Part shown: in pieces, positions 18,060 to 23,985 of the stretch | Layout: every line of letters begins with the position of its first letter | Numbering within the stretch: the first letter of the stretch is position 1 | Assembly (NCBI GenBank): GCA_902778455.1 | Contig: CACYXR010000031.1 | Location: forward strand, 1 to 34,181 | From: an uncultured Selenomonadaceae bacterium | Lineage (GTDB): Bacteria; Bacillota; Negativicutes; Selenomonadales; Selenomonadaceae | Direction of reading: 5' to 3' | DNA: 34,181 nt | Position numbers and translations under genes: made by a program | Notes under the pieces: model-generated | What the model was told of the DNA's origin: nothing | The model's database searches: none | Seen by the model: the letters and a program-made list of their open reading frames with translations, nothing else

Positions 18060-18893
18060 ATGACACGCTTGGAGCGACTGCTCTTCCTGAATAAAATCTT
18101 GCTGAACGAGATGCCCCGTTACCGGGAAGAGGCGGATGCTTTCCCGAAAACCGTCCACGCCCAAAGGCGTCTTCTTCGTTCGCTGATGAACGTGCGCCCT
18201 GCCGGAGAGATTTCGCAGGATTTCCTCTCGGAGCAAGACATTCTGCTTCAGGAGGAAGCGGCGGAAAAGGGAATTGTTCCTATCTCCGATCTTCCCACGG
18301 TTGCCGATGAATCGAGCGGCAGCTCCACGTCTCACGAAATTCCCGCAAACAAGATGATTCTCTGGCAGGGGGACATCACCCGCTTGGCGGCAGACGGCAT
18401 TGTCAACGCTGCCAACAGCGCTCTCTTGGGTTGTTTCGTGCCCTGCCATGCCTGCATCGACAACGCCATCCACTCGGCGGCGGGAGTGCAGCTTCGGAAC
18501 GCTTGCGACCGTCTAATGAAAGAGCAAGGCCATGAGGAACCCACCGGCAAAGCCAAAATCACTCCGGCCTTCAACCTCCCCAGCCGCTATGTTCTTCACA
18601 CTGTAGGCCCCATCATCGCCGCCGGAAAAAGCCCCACCGCGAAAGAAACTGAGCTTTTGTCCGATTGTTACCGTTCCTGCTTGGAACTTGCGGCAAGGCA
18701 TCAGCTTCAAAGCCTTGTCTTCTGCTGCATCTCCACGGGAGAATTTCATTTCCCGAGAGAACAGGCGGCGCATATTGCCGTCAAAACCGTATCGGATTGG
18801 CTGACATACCACGACAATGCAATGACGGTCGTGTTTAATGTTTTCAAAGATGAGGATATGAAGGTTTACCGAAAAATGCTGGAAATAAAATAG
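18060..18893 (+). CDS. Zinc-type macrodomain, predicted protein ADP-ribosylhydrolase
   Basis: The start at 18060 has GGGGGAGGAATC upstream and gives 277 aa; the frame back to 17928 overlaps sirTM. Residues 1-95 are a helical N-terminal domain typical of SirTM-linked macrodomains. The macro fold begins near ILWQGDITRLAADGIVNAANSALLG. It continues with a Cys/His cluster, C125, C129, H130, C132, in the GCFVPCHACIDNAIH motif that marks the zinc-containing family. YVLHTVGPI and CISTGEFHFP complete the ligand-binding loops. Family members remove ADP-ribose attached by SirTM. Co-transcription with sirTM indicates a reversible modification. The zinc-ligand assignment is inferred from the family motif. 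Confidence 0.9.
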   Translation: MTRLERLLFLNKILLNEMPRYREEADAFPKTVHAQRRLLRSLMNVRPAGEISQDFLSEQDILLQEEAAEKGIVPISDLPTVADESSGSSTSHEIPANKMILWQGDITRLAADGIVNAANSALLGCFVPCHACIDNAIHSAAGVQLRNACDRLMKEQGHEEPTGKAKITPAFNLPSRYVLHTVGPIIAAGKSPTAKETELLSDCYRSCLELAARHQLQSLVFCCISTGEFHFPREQAAHIAVKTVSDWLTYHDNAMTVVFNVFKDEDMKVYRKMLEIK

Positions 18894-18903
18894 AATTTTT
18901 TGT

Positions 18904-18964
18904 TGTACCTATTGACATTACATCTTTTGTGTGATAGGATCTCATTGTAACCAAAAACATTACA
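18904..18964 (+). promoter_or_regulatory. Cupin-gene promoter with the same two operator-like sites
   Basis: TTGACA (18912-18917), 17 bp, TAGGAT (18935-18940). Site 2A is TGTAC-N9-TTACA (18904-18922), identical through GTACCTATTGACATTACA to site 1A. Site 2B is TGTAA-N9-TTACA (18946-18964). The two sites are 42 bp apart, against 41 bp at sirTM. Confidence 0.85.
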
Positions 18965-18992
18965 TCAATGGAAAAGTATGGAGGAATGGAAC

Positions 18993-19349
18993 ATGAAAAA
19001 TTTCGACAAGGTCAGCGTAGGCAACGAGGCAAGAACGGAACTGCATGACAAGCTCCACCTGACAGGCGCGGAAGTCAGTGTGAATCACCTTCCGGCAGGC
19101 GCCAATGTACCTTTCGTGCATTATCACAAGAAAAACGAGGAAATTTACTTCATTACTGCCGGACGCGGCAAGGCCGTAATTGACGGTGAAACAACGGAAC
19201 TGGCAGCCGGGGACTGGCTGCGGATTTCCCCGAAAGCACGCCGCCAATTCTTCGCCGCTGCGGACGAGGGCATCAGCTACGTCTGCATCCAAACCAAGGA
19301 AAATTCCTTGGAGGAATACACACAAACGGATGGCGTCGTGGAGCAATAA
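18993..19349 (+). CDS. Small single-domain cupin protein
   Basis: I start at 18993 (118 aa) because GGAGG precedes that ATG by eight bases; five more codons are open upstream. The cupin core shows motif 1 as H-Y-H-K-K-N-E-E-I-Y-F-I-x-A-G-x-G and motif 2 around AAGDWLRISPKARRQF. The metal-binding His/Glu of motif 1 (HYH...E) is complete. In motif 2 the usual His is not obvious (P-x-x-x-R), so metal binding may be incomplete. Substrate unknown. It has its own promoter, with the same operator pair as the sirTM operon, so it is predicted to belong to the same regulon. A strong terminator follows. Confidence 0.85.
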   Translation: MKNFDKVSVGNEARTELHDKLHLTGAEVSVNHLPAGANVPFVHYHKKNEEIYFITAGRGKAVIDGETTELAAGDWLRISPKARRQFFAAADEGISYVCIQTKENSLEEYTQTDGVVEQ

Positions 19350-19401
19350 AAAATTATAACGCCATATTTTTGTTTTGGATGTTCGTATCGGAAACGAATA
19401 G

Positions 19402-19444
19402 AAAAGCACGTTGTCATCACTTTTATCGACAACGTGCTTTTTTT
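19402..19444. terminator. Bidirectional terminator between cupin gene and purH-type gene
   Basis: A 14-bp perfect stem (AAAAGCACGTTGTC 19402-19415 with 19428-19441) with a 12-nt loop and a T run on the plus side. It ends the cupin gene and probably the convergent gene ending at 19484. Confidence 0.88.
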
Positions 19445-19483
19445 CTTTGTTTTACGTAAAACATTTGGAAATCATTTTTAGTA

Positions 19484-20653
19484 TTAATGATGGAACAGCC
19501 GGATGTGCGTCATGGCCATCGCTATCCCATATTTGTCGCAGGTCTCGATCACATTGTCGTCGCGGATGGAGCCGCCGGACTGGGCAATATATGAGACGCC
19601 GCTTCGCGCCGCACGCTCGATATTGTCGCCGAAGGGGAAGAACGCGTCGGAAGCCAGCGCGACGCCTTTCATTTTCTTCAGCCATGATGACTTTTGTTCA
19701 GAGCCGAGGAACTGGGGCAGGGAAGTGAAAAGGCGCGGCCATTCCTTGGCCAGTTCGTCTACTCCCTCGCCGGTGACATAGACGTCAATCGCGTTATCCC
19801 GATCCGGGCGCTTCACATCGTCGCGGAACGGGAGATTCAGTACGGCAGGGCATTGACGCAGGAACCAGTTGTCCGCCTTGTTTCCGGCCAGGCGCGTGCA
19901 GTGGACGCGGGACTGCTGGCCCGCGCCGATGCCGATGGCCTGTCCGTCCTTCGCGTAGCAGACGGAATTCGACTGCGTATATTTCAGGGTAATCAAAGCA
20001 AGCAAAAGATCACGGCGCGCATCCTCCGGGATTTCCTTCACTTTCGTCGGAATATCGGTCAGGCAGTCGGCGGTAATCTTGACGTCGTTCCGCTGCTGCT
20101 CGAACCATACGCCGAAGACCTGTTTTTTCTCGATTGGCGCAGGCTTGTAGGAGGGATCCATCTGCAGAACGAGATAAGTCCCTTTGCGCTTTTCCTTCAG
20201 GATAGCAAGGGCTTCGTCAGTGTATGACGGAGCGATGATACCGTCGGAAACCTCGCGTTTCAGGAACGAAGCCGTCTGCTCGTCGCATTCGTCGGACAAT
20301 GCCACGAAATCGCCGTAGGAAGACATGCGGTCGGCGCCCCGGGCGCGGATATATGCCGTCGCAATCGGAGAAAGCTCGATGCCCTCAACGAAATAAACCT
20401 TTTCCAGCACCGAGGAAAGCGGCACGGCAACGGCAGCCCCGGCAGGGCTGACATGCTTGAACGAAGCGGCGGCAGGAAGTCCGGTGGCCTCCTTCAATTC
20501 GGAAACGAGCTGCCAACTGTTCAACGCGTCGAGCAGATTGATATATCCGGGTTTCCCGTTCAAGACCTTGAAAGGAAGCGTTCTATCCTCCGCATACACG
20601 CGGGCGGGCTTCTGGTTCGGGTTACAGCCGTATTTCAGTGTGAGTTCGTCCAT
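19484..20653 (-). CDS. Stand-alone AICAR formyltransferase (PurH C-terminal type)
   Basis: It transfers a formyl group from 10-formyl-THF to AICAR, the penultimate step of purine synthesis. I start at 20653 (389 aa, MDELTLKYGCNPNQKPA) after AAAGGAGAG; the frame to 20701 is not needed. The catalytic Lys-His is in SFKHVSPAGAA (about 66-76). Other family blocks are TQSNSVCYAKDGQAIGIGAGQQSRVHC and SDAFFPFGDNIERAA. The IMP cyclohydrolase domain that normally forms the first third of PurH is absent. This shorter type is known in various anaerobes, which need a separate cyclohydrolase. None is in the window. Confidence 0.9.
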   Translation of the reverse strand: MDELTLKYGCNPNQKPARVYAEDRTLPFKVLNGKPGYINLLDALNSWQLVSELKEATGLPAAASFKHVSPAGAAVAVPLSSVLEKVYFVEGIELSPIATAYIRARGADRMSSYGDFVALSDECDEQTASFLKREVSDGIIAPSYTDEALAILKEKRKGTYLVLQMDPSYKPAPIEKKQVFGVWFEQQRNDVKITADCLTDIPTKVKEIPEDARRDLLLALITLKYTQSNSVCYAKDGQAIGIGAGQQSRVHCTRLAGNKADNWFLRQCPAVLNLPFRDDVKRPDRDNAIDVYVTGEGVDELAKEWPRLFTSLPQFLGSEQKSSWLKKMKGVALASDAFFPFGDNIERAARSGVSYIAQSGGSIRDDNVIETCDKYGIAMAMTHIRLFHH

Positions 20654-20719
20654 AATGACTCTCCTTTTATTTATAAATATATTATTCTTATTGCAGCTCA
20701 TCTTTCATATTATACAATC

Positions 20720-20749
20720 ATTATATATCGGACAGTTTGCCCTCGTCAA
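20720..20749 (-). promoter_or_regulatory. Promoter of the AICAR formyltransferase gene
   Basis: On the minus strand TTGACG (20744-20749), 18 bp, TATAAT (20720-20725). A second TATAAT-like hexamer lies at 20709-20714. Confidence 0.6.
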
Positions 20750-20753
20750 TTTG

Positions 20754-20771
20754 CGGCAAAAATTTTTGCCG
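20754..20771. promoter_or_regulatory. Perfect 18-bp palindrome between the AICAR formyltransferase gene and pfkA
   Basis: CGGCAAAAATTTTTGCCG is fully self-complementary and sits 4 bp upstream of the -35 of the leftward promoter, within the divergent regulatory region. A repressor or activator site is likely; I cannot name the protein. Confidence 0.5.
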
Positions 20772-20837
20772 GGGCAGGAATTTCAGGATAGTTCTCGAAA
20801 TATTTCATAACAAGATTTTGCGTTAGGGGGAAGACGA

Positions 20838-21803
20838 ATGAGAAAGACGATTGCGGTAATGACCTCGGGCGGGGACAGCCCCGGCATGAACGCGGCGACG
20901 CGGGCCGTAGTGCGGACGGCGATATTGAACGGGGCGAAGATTTTCGGCGTTTACAACGGCTACAGGGGTCTTCTGGAAAACGATATGATTGAGATGAATC
21001 GGCGCAGTGTCAGCGACATCATCCAGCGCGGCGGCACCATTCTCGGTACGGCGCGCTCCCAGGAATTCATGACGCCGGAGGGGCGCGCGAAGGCGGCGGA
21101 AAACCTTCGGGAGAGAGGAATCGAGGGAATCGTTGTCATCGGCGGCGACGGCAGCCTGCGGGGGGCGCAGTGCCTTGCGGATGAGCAGAATATTGCCGTC
21201 GTGGGATTGCCGGGCACGATTGACAATGACATTTGGGGTATGGACTATACCATCGGCTCCGATACGGCGTCGAATACCATCATTGACGCCATCAACAAGC
21301 TTCGCGACACGGCTTCGGCTCATCGCCGCATCGCGATCCTTGAGGTCATGGGACGTCATTCCGGATGGCTGGCTCTGATTACGGGGATGTCCGGCGGCGC
21401 GGAGTATATCCTTGTGCCGGAGGATTCCTTCGACCTTGATAAGATTGCGGCGGAAATCCGCGCCATGTACGACGAAAACCAAAAGCGGTATGTTCTGATT
21501 GTCGTGGCGGAGGGCGCGGGCAGCGCCATCGAGATCGGGATGAAGTTAGAGGAAAAGACGGGCATTGATACGCGGGCTTCGGTGCTTGGCCATATCCAGC
21601 GCGGCGGTTCGCCGACGGTCATCGACCGCGTCTATGCAAGCGTGCTCGGAGAGAAAGCGACACTGGCACTGCTTTCCGGCGTTTCCAACGTAGTCTATGG
21701 CATCCAGCACGGCGGCATTGTCAACGTCAACCTCTATGACGCCGTGACCAAGAAAAAACAGCTCGATCCGGAATATATCCGCATGGCGAAAGTACTGGCG
21801 TAA
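20838..21803 (+). CDS. pfkA: ATP-dependent 6-phosphofructokinase
   Basis: It phosphorylates fructose-6-phosphate to fructose-1,6-bisphosphate, the committed glycolytic step. The 321 aa match the allosteric bacterial PfkA type. TSGGDSPGMNA (9-19) and GGDGSLRGA mark the ATP site; the G-D-G-S form points to ATP rather than pyrophosphate. The catalytic loop is PGTIDNDIWG with the usual Asp residues, and MGRHSGWLA binds substrate. RGGSPTVIDR is near the C-terminus. AGGGGGAAG precedes the ATG. The TAA stop overlaps by one base the repeat element that starts at 21803. It is divergent from the AICAR formyltransferase gene. Confidence 0.97.
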   Translation: MRKTIAVMTSGGDSPGMNAATRAVVRTAILNGAKIFGVYNGYRGLLENDMIEMNRRSVSDIIQRGGTILGTARSQEFMTPEGRAKAAENLRERGIEGIVVIGGDGSLRGAQCLADEQNIAVVGLPGTIDNDIWGMDYTIGSDTASNTIIDAINKLRDTASAHRRIAILEVMGRHSGWLALITGMSGGAEYILVPEDSFDLDKIAAEIRAMYDENQKRYVLIVVAEGAGSAIEIGMKLEEKTGIDTRASVLGHIQRGGSPTVIDRVYASVLGEKATLALLSGVSNVVYGIQHGGIVNVNLYDAVTKKKQLDPEYIRMAKVLA

Positions 21804-21908
21804 AGAAACCACTGAATAAGTCCCTCCGCGAAACAGTCCACTGGACTATTTCGCTACCGGATCTTTTTCCGACTGCCGTCGTCAAATCCCTCTCGACGTA
21901 GCGATGAA
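21803..21908 (+). repeat. Interspersed repeat element, copy 2 (truncated)
   Basis: It begins AAGAAACCACTGAATAAGTC, one mismatch from the terminal 20-mer of copy 1. It follows copy 1 almost exactly for about 100 bp, through AGTCCACTGGACT (21835-21847) and AATCCCTCTCGACGTAGCGATG. It then breaks off into unrelated sequence at about 21908. It starts on the last base of the pfkA stop codon. Confidence 0.8.
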
Positions 21909-21982
21909 GCGTGCTTTTTTGACGCAGTGCGGGGTTCCTACCGCATCCGCTTTTCGGCGTGATTTGATTCAAGACATAGAAT

Positions 21983-22375
21983 CTATTGGGTTGAGTTTTG
22001 TTTCCGAGTCGCAGCTACCTTTTGAAGAGACGTCTCCACAGAGCGATAGGCGGAAATCAAAACTATGTCGGACGGCGGCGGAATGATATGTTCTTCGTTG
22101 TCAGATGTCTGCACTGCAAGCTGATTATCTTTGATGAATATTTTTTTTATATCTTCTATACTGTTTTTCTTAAATAATTGCTCAACGATGGCGATGATCA
22201 CGAGAGAAACATATATTCCTCCCGGATCCGTGCCGCCGAGTTTCCACATTTCCGCAAGCCCGAGTGCGAACGGACTTAAAACGCTCCTATCCTCATTTTT
22301 TGTCGACGCAAGCATTTTATATCCGTGCTCGTATGGTTCCTTCTTATAGATGCGAAGAATCTCTTCGTCCGTCAT
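21983..22375 (-). CDS. Hypothetical protein
   Basis: Not recognised. I start at the ATG at 22375 (130 aa, MTDEEILRIYKKEPYEHGYKM) after AGAGG; a TTG ten codons upstream is also possible. The N-terminal 35 residues are charged and helical. A segment around VSLVIIAIVEQLFKK is hydrophobic but short. The C-terminal third has EEHIIPPPSDIVLISAYRSVETSL. There is no signal peptide and no metal motif. The 3' end lies about 75 bp from the broken end of repeat copy 2. The intact length and ribosome-binding site suggest a real gene, perhaps of recent acquisition, in a lower-GC stretch. Confidence 0.5.
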   Translation of the reverse strand: MTDEEILRIYKKEPYEHGYKMLASTKNEDRSVLSPFALGLAEMWKLGGTDPGGIYVSLVIIAIVEQLFKKNSIEDIKKIFIKDNQLAVQTSDNEEHIIPPPSDIVLISAYRSVETSLQKVAATRKQNSTQ

Positions 22376-22470
22376 ACGCGCAATACCTCTTTTTCGGTCA
22401 TTCAATTTACTTCATTGACAAACAAACCGGACTTTTTCTAACGTATGTTTTTATGTTCGACATTTAGGGC

Positions 22471-22500
22471 AAAAATCCTTTCTGTGAAAAAGGATTTTTT
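22471..22500. terminator. Hairpin with flanking A/T runs upstream of the hypothetical gene
   Basis: AAAAATCCTTT (22471-22481) pairs with AAAGGATTTTT (22489-22499). It can end transcription in either direction but has no obvious gene to serve; together with the next terminator it isolates the hypothetical gene. The rest of 22500-22676 is AT-rich and I see nothing in it. Confidence 0.6.
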
Positions 22501-22675
22501 AATCTATCCCCGCAAGACATTTCGCGAAATTTGAACGTCTATCGTGGACTTCAAAAGTAATTTTTAATGTAATTTATTATTTTATATAATTACTGAAACA
22601 AAAATATTATAGAATTTATTCTATGTTTTAGTTATTTTATATTAAAAAACAAATATAAATACGAAAATAAACATA

Positions 22676-22713
22676 AAAAACCACGCTCCGTCGACATTTA
22701 ACGGAGCGTGGTT
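22676..22713 (-). terminator. Terminator after the ArsC/PRiA4 fusion gene
   Basis: A 13-bp perfect stem (AACCACGCTCCGT 22679-22691 with 22701-22713) is followed on the minus strand by TTTTTTATG, 12 bp after the stop. Confidence 0.88.
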
Positions 22714-22724
22714 GCATTTCTTCT

Positions 22725-23720
22725 TTATTTCTTGTTTCCGGCTTTGATTTCACGCAGTGCGGCGTTGGTCTCTTCCATATTGTAGACGGTGGAGTTTTTT
22801 TCCAGCCATTCTTTTGTGTTTTCGTCGTGGGAAAGGAGCATGTCCATGTAGCTCCAGACGCCGCCGCTGTCGTCGGGGGGGCAGTTGCCTTCGTAGGCGA
22901 GGACCGCCGGATAGAGGGCCGGGTAGTTTTCCCGCACGTCTTCGATGACGACTTCATGCTCCCAGTTATCGCCCATGTCGTAAACGAAGATGAATTTCTT
23001 TTCCGCGGGGAGCAGGTCGGTGAGTTTGACCTTTTTTCCGTTGCGGTCGCCGAATTGATCTTCATTGTCGGACCAGGGATTTGCCATGATGTTGCGTCCG
23101 CTTTTCGGCATCTCGAAGGCGGACAGGTGGGCGCCGTTCCAGCCCATGACGGTAATCAGGGTATCTGCCAGGTCTTGGAACGTCATGTCCTCCGGCACGA
23201 AGAAGCGTCGCCAGACCGGCGGCTTCATGGCCCGGAGGGTGACCTTCATCTGGAAGGCGCGGACAGAGACTTTTTCCTGCGGCGGCTGCTCCGGTTCCGG
23301 AGCTTTTGCCTGCTTTGGCTTTTGCGATTCCGCTTCTTCCGGTTTGCTTTTCGCTTCTTCCTGTCCTATGCAAAGGCGTTTTTCCCATTCCGCTTCCTTA
23401 AAACCGACGAGGACAAATCCGTCGTCGACAAGGATCGGACGTTTGACCAGAAGCCCGTCAGTGGCAAGCAGTTTGTACTGTTCGTCCTCGCTCATGCCGG
23501 GCAGTTTGTCTTTCAGGTGCTGTTCCTTGTATTTCTTGCCGCTGGTGTTGAAGAATTTTTTCAGCGGCAGGCCGCTGGCCTTGTGCCATTGGCGGAGTTC
23601 TTCCTCGGTGGGGTTTTCTTTCGCGATGTCGCGCAGTGAGATTTCGATATTGTTATTATCAAGCCACTTTTGCGCTTTTTTGCAGGTCGCGCATTTCGGG
23701 TAGCAAAGGCATGTGGTCAT
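22725..23720 (-). CDS. Fusion of ArsC/Spx-family and PRiA4_ORF3-like domains
   Basis: Residues 1-120 form an ArsC/Spx/YffB-type thioredoxin-like domain: CYPKCATCKKAQKWL with a CxxC pair, and later GLLVKRPILVDDGFVLVGF. Such proteins are arsenate-reductase-like or Spx-like regulators. Residues about 120-155 are a Pro/Glu/Lys linker. Residues 155-331 match the plasmid pRiA4b ORF-3-like family (PF07929): LRAMKPPVWRRFFVPEDMTFQDL, then DMGDNWEHEVVIEDV, then CPPDDSGGVWSY. The function of that domain is unknown. I start at ATG 23720, six bases after AAAGGTG; the frame to 23729 would use a GTG inside the ribosome-binding site. Monocistronic. The fusion itself is unusual. Confidence 0.82.
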   Translation of the reverse strand: MTTCLCYPKCATCKKAQKWLDNNNIEISLRDIAKENPTEEELRQWHKASGLPLKKFFNTSGKKYKEQHLKDKLPGMSEDEQYKLLATDGLLVKRPILVDDGFVLVGFKEAEWEKRLCIGQEEAKSKPEEAESQKPKQAKAPEPEQPPQEKVSVRAFQMKVTLRAMKPPVWRRFFVPEDMTFQDLADTLITVMGWNGAHLSAFEMPKSGRNIMANPWSDNEDQFGDRNGKKVKLTDLLPAEKKFIFVYDMGDNWEHEVVIEDVRENYPALYPAVLAYEGNCPPDDSGGVWSYMDMLLSHDENTKEWLEKNSTVYNMEETNAALREIKAGNKK

Positions 23721-23923
23721 AGTAATCACCTTTCTTTCGGGTGGTTGTCACAATATATTATATACTTCGTCGTTGCGGAGTAAAATCCTTCAAGGATTTG
23801 TCTTCCACGACAAAAATTAGAATCATCTCTTAAAACGTCTTTGAAAGATTCCTCCGGTGCATTGCGTCATCAGGGGAGGCTTTGATATGATGAAAATATG
23901 ATTCGTTAGAAATTCCCTGAAAA

Positions 23924-23973
23924 TGTTTCACGTGAAACATTAGAACAAGTGTTTCTTTGTTTCACGTGAAACA
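23924..23973. promoter_or_regulatory. Two perfect parS-like sites
   Basis: TGTTTCACGTGAAACA occurs at 23924-23939 and 23958-23973, 34 bp centre to centre. Both are exact palindromes matching the conserved ParB/Spo0J binding site (TGTTNCACGTGAAACA). They lie 13 bp beyond the metH stop, about 14 kb from the origin. The rest of 23721-23985 holds only a short hairpin (AAATCCTTCAAGGATTT near 23788). Confidence 0.9.
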
Positions 23974-23985
23974 TTTTTTTCGATT

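Noticed and set aside
21904..22086. 60-codon plus frame beginning MKRAFLTQCG
   Set aside because: It starts in the broken end of repeat copy 2 and overlaps the hypothetical gene antisense; no start signal. It might be a tiny relic, but nothing supports a call.
23924..23985. The parS pair read as a simple metH terminator
   Set aside because: Two exact copies of the ParB consensus are better explained as parS; a terminator role could be secondary because of the T run.
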